Source: Gongronella butleri (taxonomy: Eukaryota; Mucoromycota; Mucoromycetes; Mucorales; Cunninghamellaceae). Taken from it: DNA of 64,000 bases. Numbering within the stretch: the stretch's first letter is position 1; each line of letters opens with the position of its first letter. The stretch lies in assembly GCA_025201375.1 (NCBI GenBank), contig JAIWZP010000003.1:62001-126000 (forward strand), given 5' to 3'. The notes beneath the pieces are model-generated. The model had not been told where the DNA came from. It did no database searches and was given only the letters and a program-made list of their open reading frames with translations. Both the position numbers and the translations under genes were made by a program. This document shows positions 25,985-35,100 of this stretch, in pieces.

Positions 25985-26694
25985 GGGAAGGCACGTTGCG
26001 CTCTGCAGCGAGTGCGCGTGGTGTGACAGCCATCACGGTGGAAATTGGCAATCCTCAGCTGTTCCAGGATCAATACGTCAAGGTACACGCTAAAATGGGC
26101 CTGATGAATCGGGAGCCTCATGCAACGGAGAGGAGGGGCGCTAATTCCGTTGCTTTTTTTTTTTTTTTTTTTTTTGCAGTGGTCGTACTTTGGTATCATG
26201 CGTATCTTGGACCATCTGGGCATGTACACCAAGATCGATTCACCTGACCAGGCACACCTGGAGGGCCCGTCAAGCACGATCCTCTGCTCAAAGGGCTTTT
26301 GGATATACACGCGCACCGGCGGCGTCCTCGAGGTGTATCCGAGCGTCAACACCATCATCCGCAAGGGCGATGTCATTGCGCGCGTCAAGAATATCTTTGG
26401 AAACATCGTCGACACGTACTTTGCACCCTGTGGAGGCATTGTAAGTTTTGTCGCTCTCATTTTTTAGTGCCATTGAGGCAATTGCATTATCGCCACCTTG
26501 CCTTGTGACCCCGTGACACAAAAAATACGCGCTTTTTTTTATGTTTTTTTTGCTTTTTTGTTTTTCGCTCGTTTTTTTAGGTCATTGGCCGTAGCTCCAA
26601 CCCAGTGGCCATGGCGGGTGACAGAATCCTGCATCTTGGTGTGATCAAGAAGCGAGGTGAGCAGCTGCCCAAGGTTGCCAAGGAGAATTACTAG
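23679..26694 (+). CDS. HutD/Ves cupin fused to aspartoacylase/AstE-like zinc deacylase
   Basis: Ten exons in consistent phase (23679-23779, 23889-24053, 24175-24288, 24400-24725, 24864-25389, 25473-25740, 25816-25888, 25991-26082, 26180-26440, 26581-26694) encode 679 residues. Residues about 35-240 match the HutD/Ves family: YRTQVWKNGLGTTMEIGIYP, then FPGYD and later LGPGQTLYVERDD. After a polar linker, residues about 345-675 match the succinylglutamate desuccinylase/aspartoacylase (AstE/AspA) family: zinc ligands in AVHGNELNG (His about 399, Glu about 402) and DLHT (His about 484), substrate-binding DLNRHFPG, and the catalytic Glu in TVEIGNPQ (about 542). The family removes acyl groups from N-acyl amino acids. 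The substrate here is unknown. The N-terminal partner suggests a sensor for an N-acylated (perhaps N-formyl) amino acid; that is inference. No signal peptide. Introns 5 and 7 end in AAG. Confidence 0.88.
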
Positions 26695-26754
26695 GAAAAC
26701 ATGTGTTTTTCCTGGTTGTCGGCTTCTCGCAATCTAGATGAGCAGGGCACAGCA

Positions 26755-26760
26755 AATAAA
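26755..26760 (+). terminator. Polyadenylation signal of the HutD fusion gene
   Basis: AATAAA about 60 bases past the TAG stop, within a cluster of overlapping aataaa-like motifs. Confidence 0.45.
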
Positions 26761-26905
26761 AATAAAAAAAGAAGACTTTTTTTAATGGCTATTTACAAGG
26801 TGCATAATGCATGTTGATACAAGAAAAAAAAAGGAGAAGAGGAGGCAAATGGGAGGAGGGATATCAAAAAAAAAAAAGAAAAAAGAGAGGGAAAAACGAC
26901 GCGTT

Positions 26906-27607
26906 TTATCGTATTAGTGGCGACGACGCATGCGGCTGGTGCTGCTTTGAAGTGTGCAAGTGATGTTGATGGTGCGAGGGCGAGTGGTGGTGATGAATTA
27001 AGCTGTACGGATGGTGTTGGAAGGTATGGTGATGGTTGTGGTGGGCGTGGGGATGATGTGCCGCGTATGCGGCAGGGGAATAGACACGGCCCATAAAGTA
27101 GGGAGACCGCTCATCGTCGTGATCGTCGTCTGTGTGATGGAAGGAAGAGGCCGTCGACGACAAGCCTGGCGAAACAAGGTCCATGGATTGCATGGAAGCG
27201 TGATGATCGAGCGACGAGCATGCCGTCTTGGTCGATTGCTCGAAATCAATGTGTTGCTGGCGCGAACGACGACGGCGGCGACGACAGTGCTCCGATGGCT
27301 TCCAGCGCTGCTGCTGTTCCTTCATGCGAGCCGCGAATTCGGCCTCATAGTCCATGGATGGATCAATGGGCTCAGGCTCGTCGCAAAGATAGCCAAGCTC
27401 GTCAAAAAAGATGCGAGCCTCTTGGATGATGTGATTGTCCTTGTCGCAATGCGCTTCTTCAGGCACAAGCGGAATGATTTGGAACAGATTCTCTTGCGCC
27501 TCGCAATCATCCACCCATTCCACCATAGGCTCGGCGTCGTAATTGTAATCGTCCGGATCAGACTCTTCAGCTGTCAGGGAAAGGATCTCAAAACCAGGCA
27601 TCATCAT
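26906..27607 (-). CDS. Unknown acidic and His-rich protein
   Basis: Single-exon frame of 233 residues, starting at the first of three consecutive ATG codons. I do not recognise the family. The first half is acidic (SDPDDYNYD, EWVDDCEAQ, a run of Glu and Asp around residue 90), followed by the basic cluster CRRRRRRSRQQ at about 110-120, which could be a nuclear signal. The last 60 residues are very rich in His, with HHHH and H-N-H-H-H patterns that could bind metal. The gene converges on the HutD fusion gene, with about 210 bases between stops. The frame is open about 20 bases upstream without another ATG, so an upstream exon cannot be excluded. Confidence 0.6.
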   Translation of the reverse strand: MMMPGFEILSLTAEESDPDDYNYDAEPMVEWVDDCEAQENLFQIIPLVPEEAHCDKDNHIIQEARIFFDELGYLCDEPEPIDPSMDYEAEFAARMKEQQQRWKPSEHCRRRRRRSRQQHIDFEQSTKTACSSLDHHASMQSMDLVSPGLSSTASSFHHTDDDHDDERSPYFMGRVYSPAAYAAHHPHAHHNHHHTFQHHPYSLIHHHHSPSHHQHHLHTSKQHQPHASSPLIR

Positions 27608-27775
27608 ATTGTAGGGTGCATAAAACAAATCACGAAAAATATGAAAAAAAAGAGGTGGTTGAAGGGTATGAAGGGGTGCCTTTCTTGGAAAGATGGAAGG
27701 AAAAATAATAAAAAAGAAATCAAATCAAGGAAGAAAAAGAAGAAACAAAAAAAAAAAAAGGGGAGCAAAAAGCGC

Positions 27776-27792
27776 CTATAAAAATATATAAA
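27776..27792 (-). promoter_or_regulatory. TATA-like box upstream of the His-rich gene
   Basis: The minus strand reads tatatatttttata about 170-185 bases before the start codon. It is the only strong TATA-like string in that flank. Confidence 0.3.
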
Positions 27793-28421
27793 GAAACCGT
27801 GGCTTCCCCCTAAATTTGGTGGGGACTGGCAATGCACGGGTGAAAATGGAACGAGCTGATCCAAACCAGCCAATCGCCATTGGCCCTGCACTGATAATAG
27901 CTAAGATAAAGGCGCTTCGTTCTTTTTTTGGCTTCATGGCCATTCCCATCGCTGGTCCACAAGCTCCCACAAGGGCTTGGACCACCTTGACTCCCTTCGC
28001 TGTTCCCGTTTCCTGGTCTTTGACAGCAACAGAGCGCAACAAGACGTTCTTTTTCCGGGCCATTGGCTTTTTTTTACAACGCAATGGCACCATCCCGACA
28101 CTTCGGCGGTGGCTTGGACATTAAAAAAAAGGAGCAAATGGGCAACAAAAGGGACTAGGGACCCACATCCAAGGCCGCAACTCCTTTTGCCAACGGGAAA
28201 TCTCGGGCGACTATGGATTTAGGGCAAGTCAAGTGCCATCTTGCCCTCTTTGGGCAATCCACCCCTTCCCCCCTCCCCTTGGCGTCACGCAGCCTCAGGC
28301 ACCTCAATTGCACCAATCGCCCGTCTCCAAACAAAACAAAAATACCAATTTGCATAAACGGGGTCCACAAATAAAAATACACTTGTCTATTGCACATTTC
28401 GTAAACAAAACAACCCGGCAC
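27793..28421. other. Intergenic stretch, no confident gene
   Basis: Two overlapping frames of about 100 codons are open on opposite strands near 27780-28120, but neither has a recognisable product or strong codon bias. The remainder is AT-rich with G and C runs. Confidence 0.4.
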
Positions 28422-29726
28422 TCAGGATGCCGCGCAGAGAATGGCTCGCACCTGGTCTTGATGCTCCTTGTCAAATCCAATGGATGCAAGATAACCACTG
28501 ACTGAGCCATATTCCTGCTTGAGGAATTCCAACAATCCCCTCATGTTCTAATTTGGCAAAGCACCCACATGATCGACAAGGGTCATTAAAAAAAAAAAAA
28601 AGAGCATGAGCATAACGGGAGGGGGCCGGACTGCGACATTTTTTTGTTTTGTTTTGTTTTTAATGACGCTCTTTTTTTTTTACCTGCGGCGACGCGTCCA
28701 TGAATTCATCGCTCAGGCCATTGCGCTTGACCTCGATGAGCATGGTGTCGTAAATGGGTGCTAGACCGGCCTGAGTTCTCGCATAATCCAAGACAATGAG
28801 GTCCTCGGGGACACCACAGATCGACAACAGCAGCGCAACAATGATGCCCGTGCGGTCCTTGCCTTGCGTGCAATGGACGTGGATTGGGTACATGGACGCG
28901 TCTGTAAAGAGCATCAGGGCCTGCGCCAGCTCCTTGCCGCTGTAATTGATCGTGCCACGATAAAGCGCGCTTAGGCCGCACGGATTCAAGACGTGCTTGG
29001 CAACCACTTTGGCTGCCAATTGCCGCTGACAAAAGACAATGAGCACAATCAGCACCCTGCCGGACGAAAAAGAAAAAAAAAGGGTGCGTCAATGGCTGGC
29101 GTCGCATCATGATGTCGCTAGCTTACATTTTGATCACGAGAGAGCATTGCGCAAAAATGTAATGCGTCTTGAAACCCCGGCCGACAAGGCTGATCTTCAC
29201 TTTCCTTTGCTCCTTCTAGTCACCAACAATCCGCACACATGGAATTGGGGGCAAGTGGCGCAAGGTGAGCACAAAAAAAAAAAAAGCAGCGTCTTTGACC
29301 CCTTTTTTTGCAACTTGGTGACACAAATGTGGTTACCTCGTTTGCCTGGAGTGGGAAGAGCGTGTCAATGGGATGGCAAGGCCGGCTCTCTTCTCTGGTC
29401 GACAAGAAAAAAAAAATCAGGCATGAAATGCTTATTTTTTTTCTTTTTTACAAGGTGCGTAAATCGAGAATCGTCCTAGTTTGATATTTCTTGGCAAATT
29501 CTGCGACTTGTTCGTGCGTCATGCCATCCATGGATGCCGAGCGGGTCAGCATGGCTTCCTTCAGGAACCTGAATTTTTCGAATTTGGGGCGTTTGTCAGC
29601 TGTGAAACGATGAAAATGAAGGAAATCGCTTTCTTTGCTGCTTTCTTACGGATGACCACCGGGCGCCGATGCAATGGACACACCGACATCCCTGAAATTC
29701 ATGAGTGAGTGGCTAGGGGATATCAT
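28422..29726 (-). CDS. Tyrosine-phosphatase-family protein (Y_phosphatase3 type)
   Basis: Six exons on the minus strand (29726-29650, 29568-29452, 29394-29337, 29215-29127, 29056-28684, 28547-28422) give 279 residues. The order is typical of the fungal and bacterial Y_phosphatase3 family: LMNFRDVGVS near the N terminus, EAMLTRSAS, TILDLRT, then YPIHVHCTQGKDRTGIIVAL with the CX5R site (nucleophile Cys about 176, Arg about 182), DYARTQ, and a C-terminal MRGLLEFLKQEYGSVSGYL. Dephosphorylates phosphotyrosine or phosphoinositide; the substrate is not deducible. The start ATG at 29726 keeps phase and lies just before the conserved block. The acceptor-like ccctag at 29716 would allow an upstream exon instead. 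Confidence 0.85.
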
Positions 29727-29979
29727 ATTGACAAGGTCGTCGAAAGGAAAAAGCGAAAAAAGGAAGAACAAGAGTCAAAAAAAGAAAAACAAGCCCTTTC
29801 ATACGCAGTCGTCAGCCCACCACGCAGCCCCCGCTCAAATCTTTCCTCCGCGCAATCAAGTCCGAAAATGCCAATTGGGAAATCACCCCTTTTTTTTTTG
29901 TGACAACTCTCATTGTTCGTCGCATTTGCATCCTTTTGCGCGTCCAATTGCTCACAGAGCTCTCTTTAAATTTTTTTTT

Positions 29980-30265
29980 TTGGTGCCTCGCTGCATAAGC
30001 GTGGGTGCCGTTCTTCCACTTGCTAAAACACTCGTCCATCGAGTAGCGGCCGATCTTGATGCCGGCCATGTGGCACCAAAAATCTAAGACACCCCCTCGG
30101 CGCGGGCTTGGTACCTTTCAATTCCGGCCGGCATCACATCTGCGGCCCATCAATGGAATCCACCTTGTGGCCCAGGTGGACCTATGGCTCTGTGTGCCGC
30201 ATTACCCGAGACATGCGCCACAACACGGGCTTGTAAAATGACGTATGGCGGTCATTGTCCGACAT
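29980..30265 (-). other. Coding-like segment of unknown nature
   Basis: The minus strand holds two stretches with the codon bias of nearby genes: 30265-30206 reads from ATG as MSDNDRHTSFYKPVLWRMSR up to a GTAATG donor-like site, and 30069-29981 reads MAGIKIGRYSMDECFSKW and on to AYAARH. In-frame stops lie between them. They could be exons of a small gene, an alternative 5' end of the phosphatase gene, or a decayed gene. I recognise no family, and the opposite strand is partly open too. Confidence 0.25.
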
Positions 30266-30269
30266 GACG

Positions 30270-30965
30270 TTGCTCACAGCAAGCAAATAAAGCCAAAAGG
30301 TGGTTGAATAGCCGCAGGCCACCTATCCTCAAGGCAAACCACAGTGGGACAGGGGTGAAAAAAGGAACGTCATTCATGATCGGTGTGAATATTTCGAGAA
30401 ACAATGGTAGTTGCCAAATTAGGGCTGCGCGCTGGGCATTGTTGGCATCATCAGCTGCCCGTGACAAGGGGCAGCAGCCTCTTTGTGTGCCCCGACCTTT
30501 GTTTTAGTTCCAATTCATGCCGTTGACATGGCAAGGGGGGTCAATGCGGCAAACACTTGAGTCTCATGTTGCGTCAATGGCCTAAAAACACCAAAACATT
30601 GCACGATAGCGTGCCTTTCCGGGCTCTTTTTTGCACTGGATCAATGACAACGGGCATGTGCGGAACGTGCTGACAAAAAGGGTCCCACAAATGCGACTGA
30701 TCCAGGATGATCCCACCCTGGCTGCTGTTCAAGAATTTTTTGGAACCTGCTTTGTTTGTTATCCTAATTTGGCCGGGTCAGCAATCGTTAAAACCCAGCG
30801 CCTTCAGTGATGGGCCAGGTGTCGGCAAAAGGATGATGAGACACCATTGTGGGATGATCGAGAACAACCGAATTGCCTCTTTTGAATAACAAACATTGCA
30901 TTCCGAGGGCGGGGAGCAACGAGTGGGATGATTTTTTTTTCTATCGCGGACGGGGACCTTGACAG
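30270..30965. other. Intergenic stretch upstream of the protoglobin gene
   Basis: No open frame with a recognisable product. The sequence lacks the repeat families and has few homopolymer runs until about 30930. Confidence 0.45.
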
Positions 30966-30972
30966 GCACCGC

Positions 30973-30980
30973 TATAAAAG
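30973..30980 (+). promoter_or_regulatory. TATA box of the protoglobin gene
   Basis: Exact tataaaag in a GC-rich setting, 108 bases before the start codon, followed by a T- and C-rich leader. Position and form suit a TATA-driven, possibly inducible, promoter. Confidence 0.5.
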
Positions 30981-31087
30981 GGACGACGCCCTGACAGATG
31001 AGTATTCTTTTTTTTTTCTTTATCTTTGTAATAGAAAAACAATAGACCCTCCCCCCCTCTCTTTTTCATAACAACCCTTTTTTTACA

Positions 31088-31792
31088 ATGGAGCACATTG
31101 ACAATGCCAAGCTGTACCAAGACGACGCATACCGTTTTGAGTATGTTGCCAAGTTTGTGGACTTTGGCGAGCACGATATCAAGGCGATTGAATCTGTGGC
31201 CGACAAAATCCGTCCTTTGGTCCCCGTGGTCGTTGATGCCGTCTATGATAAGCTGTTCAAGTTTGATGTGACCAAAAAATTCTTTGTGCCCAAGAACGAA
31301 GGATTCGATGGCCAGGCGCCCGCGTCCTTGGAGGAGCTCACCCTGGACCACCCGCAGATCAAGTTTCGCAAGGATTTCCTGTCTCGCTACCTGCACAAGC
31401 TCTTGAATGGCCCCTACGACGCGCGCATGATCCGCTACCTGAGCTGGGTTGCCAAGATTCACATCGACACGCCCGAGAAAAAGTCAAAGATCAATGTCGA
31501 TTACGTGCATATCAATGCGCTTATGGGCTTTGTCGAGACCACGCTTGTCGGCGGCATCATGTCGCTGAATTTGGATCGTGAGACCGAGGGCGCCGCACTG
31601 TCAGCCTTCAACAAGCTCTTGTGGATCCAAAACGACTTTTTTGCCCGGTTCTACATGAAGCCCATTGAACCCGCCAAAAAGCCCGCTGCCTCGTGTTGTG
31701 CGGCCCTCGAACAATTCGCCTTGCTCCCTGCCATTGTCGGCGCCGTTGTCGGTGCTGCCGCCATCTACTTTGGTTACGTGCACCGCGCCTAA
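31088..31792 (+). CDS. Protoglobin-domain heme protein with C-terminal membrane anchor
   Basis: Intronless, 234 residues. Residues 1-195 match the protoglobin / globin-sensor family: the N-terminal helix with YRFEYVAKFVDFGEHD, VYDKLF, then RYLSWVAKIHID, where His about 125 is the likely proximal heme ligand, followed by VDYVHINALMGFVETTL. Such proteins bind heme and diatomic gases. Residues about 211-229 (LLPAIVGAVVGAAAIYFGY) form a single hydrophobic segment just before the end, as in a tail-anchored protein; SCC at about 202-204 lies just before it. Gas sensing or NO/O2 handling at a membrane is inference. A TATA box lies upstream and an AATAAA follows at 31862. It converges on the flippase gene. 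Confidence 0.88.
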   Translation: MEHIDNAKLYQDDAYRFEYVAKFVDFGEHDIKAIESVADKIRPLVPVVVDAVYDKLFKFDVTKKFFVPKNEGFDGQAPASLEELTLDHPQIKFRKDFLSRYLHKLLNGPYDARMIRYLSWVAKIHIDTPEKKSKINVDYVHINALMGFVETTLVGGIMSLNLDRETEGAALSAFNKLLWIQNDFFARFYMKPIEPAKKPAASCCAALEQFALLPAIVGAVVGAAAIYFGYVHRA

Positions 31793-31861
31793 TGAGCTCC
31801 TTTTCCATTTTTTTTTTCGCCTCAACATATCCTTGTGTATCATATCATTTCAACATCTCAA

Positions 31862-31867
31862 AATAAA
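31862..31867 (+). terminator. Polyadenylation signal of the protoglobin gene
   Basis: aataaa about 70 bases after the TAA stop. Confidence 0.4.
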
Positions 31868-32104
31868 CAGAATTATAATTCCTTAGAGTATCACTCTGAA
31901 CTTTGAAATTCGCGAAAAAACACACGTAACAGCTTAATCAGAACCTTTAATCTAAATTGTACAGGTAAAAAGAAAGAGAAAGAAAAGGAAAAGAGAATAA
32001 TTATGTATACGCAAGAAAAAAAAAATGGGGAAGGGGGAATGGGAGGGTGTATGGACAGAAAGGTAAAAAAAAAAAAAAAAGGTGCAGACCGCGTTGTTGC
32101 GTGC

Positions 32105-35100
32105 TCAACCCACTGGTTTGTTGACTGTAGTGTCGTAAAGCTGCGTAATCTTGGTCTGGTCGGTCTCTGTCTGCGAGAAGGCATAGCCACGATTGCGTTT
32201 CAATCCTGTAAAAGAAAAGAAATGAGTCGCGACGCGCTATTTTTTTAATCTTTTTTAGCTTACGTTGCACTTTGCGGACTTTTTGGACCGCTTGTCTGAA
32301 CTTGTCCATGCGTGGTCGATAGTCAGGCAGGTTGTACTTTTGAATCTCTTGGACAAAGTGATAGGGGATCGGGCGATACATGCGCTTGGCACTGTAAAAA
32401 ATTGTGTAAGCGATTTTGCACGACACATTGCGCGCTCTCTCGCCTTTTTGGGCTTACTATTTCCAAATGAAGTCACGCAAATTGCAAATGAACGGCACGA
32501 GGATAATAAAGAGCCAGAATTGCAGATTGCCCCACATCATAGGCACCATGCCAACGTATTCGGGGAAGGCTGTCTTGGAGATGGCGGGGATGATGAATTC
32601 GACCACAGGCAGGTAAATGTACCAGACGACCATGGAGCCAAAGATGGCAACCGCAGTGTATTTGGTCCATGTGCTACAAGAAAAAAAAGGGGGGGTGATG
32701 AGCACACCTACAAAAGCGAGACCCGTGAAAAAAAAACACTTACTCAGTGATCAAAGCGGCCTTCCAGAGGATGCACGCAAGTACAGCCGTAAAGACGACG
32801 GAGCCGACCCACCATTGGCCACCAGTGACGCCATCGGGGAAGGCACCATCAATGTAAAATGCGCCAAGACCAAGGTAGAAAAGAAGCTGCAAACAAACAA
32901 AAAAAAAAAAAAAAAAAAAAAACGATGAGATTTCGATGTACGTTTTTTTTTTACATGATCTTACCAAGGAGTGGAACACAGCGTTGGCCATCCAGCCCCA
33001 GAAGCGTTTCTGATTGAAGAATTCATTGGATTGGCCGAGCATGTACATTTGCGGGTACTTGTCGAGCATGCGCGCCGACACGAGTTGATCAAAGATGCCG
33101 ACGACCAAGGGCGGCAGGAAAGTGAAGATGACGTTGAAGCAAGACATCGTCCAGGACTCGTACAAGGTCGAGCCAGAGAAACCATTGTAAAACGCATACT
33201 AAAAACAAGTAAGAACGGAGCTCGTTTCCTTTTTTTGCAATGAACTTACCCAGAATTGCGTGAGATAAAGCGCCACGTTCTTGTAAAAGTAGAAAAAGAT
33301 CATCTTTGACAAGCGCTGGTATGCCCAAGAGCCGTGGACGAGCAGGAGCTTCTTGAGGAATCGGAATTGCGAGATGGCAAAATCAGCGCTGCGTGCGGCC
33401 TGGAGACCCTCGACACCGCTGATGCCAACGCCCACGTGGGCAGCCTGGATCATGGACACGTCATTGGCACCATCGCCAATGGCCAGCAAAATGGCCTTGT
33501 CGTACTTTTTCACGACTTTGACGACGAGCGCCTTTTGCAATGGCGACACACGGCAGCAAATGACAGCCTTGCACAGCACAGCCAGGTCGAAAAAGATCTT
33601 TTCAATATCCTTTTCCAAAGCAAACGTCAGGGCACGACCATCAATCACCAAGGCCAAGGGCTAAGATTAAAAAAAAAATAAAAAATAAAAAATAAAGTTA
33701 GTCGCCTGAGTCGCAATGTGTATTTTTTTCATTTTCTGCGGCGCATACCTCCAATTCCTCGCCACGATTAATGACGTCGGTGATGTCCTTGTACTTTTTC
33801 TCCAAGAATGTCTTCGTTTCCCAATGGCTGTCTTCATTGCAGACGATGAGCGACATGTCCTCATTGAGCAGCTTGCACGAGTAGCCAATGTTGATAGCGG
33901 TCTCTTGTCTGTCGCCAGTGAGAACCCAGACCTTGATGCCTGCCTCTTGCATGGTGTGAATGGTATCCGGGACGCCGTCTTGGAGGCGATCTTCAATGGC
34001 CGTGGCACCGAGGAGGAACAAGTCCTTCTCGATCATCTCAGCAGCGCGGTCCAGCTCCTCGGAACGATTGACCAGCGTCGTGGACGCCTTGTCGTAGATC
34101 TGCGACCAGCGGGCGTATTCGTCCTCGGGGATCTCGCGCATGGCAATGCACAGCGTGCGCAAACCTTCCGAGGCGAAGTCCTCGAGATGAATGAGCGTGC
34201 GCTCAACATACGGATTGTTCTCGGCCAATCGCTCAAGGATCACGGTATCCGCACCCTTGCAGTACAATTTGATCTTGCCGTCGGGCCCGCGAATAATCGC
34301 AGACATGCGCTTGCGAGTCGAATTGAACTCGCAAATGTTGAGAATCTGGTATTCGACATCGCGGCCGAGTGCGCTCGTTGTGATCGAATTGGGACGGCGC
34401 GTCTAAAACGAGCAGTACAAAAAAAGGACCCATTTCAGCGAAAGAATCTTTTTTTTTTTTTTTTTTTTTGCGAGTGTCTTACGTGAAACACATATTTCAG
34501 ATCGCTGGCACCCTTGACAAGAGCACCTTCGTCAGGGGACGACGCTTGATACACGATTTCCTCGGAGCCCTCGGGGTGTTCGGGAATGACAGTGTGACAC
34601 GTGGACAAAAGCGTGAGGAATTCGTTGATGACATTTGCGGTGGCGTGCGATTTGAGGTGGTCTTCCAATTGCGTGAACGTGTATTGAAGCGAGGGGTCGT
34701 CCTCGTCGCCGCCGCGTGCTTGCTTGTCTGAATCCACCTTGTCGGCGTACGAGACACCTGCAATCGAGCACTGGCGGAATTGCATCTCATTGCACGTGAG
34801 CGTGCCCGTCTTGTCCGAGAAAATATACTTGACCTGGCCCAATTCCTCAATCAGACTGCTGCTGCGCGCCACTGCAGGCGTGTCCGTCTGCGCGTAGTAA
34901 ATGTCCAAGTCCGATTCAATCAGGTACGACAGGATAAACTTGACAATTTCCATGGTGACCATCAAACTGATGGGAATGAAGCTGTTGAACAAGATCAAAA
35001 ACGTCAAAATGTCATAGCCGAATTCTTGTGCCTTGCTTTGCTCATTGATGGGCAAATAGGCCAATTGATCGCCACGCGACGTCTATAAGAAAACGAGCAA

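Noticed and set aside
27776..28124. Overlapping frames of about 100 codons on both strands
   Set aside because: Neither has a recognisable product; the minus one ends in the TATA-like region of the His-rich gene.
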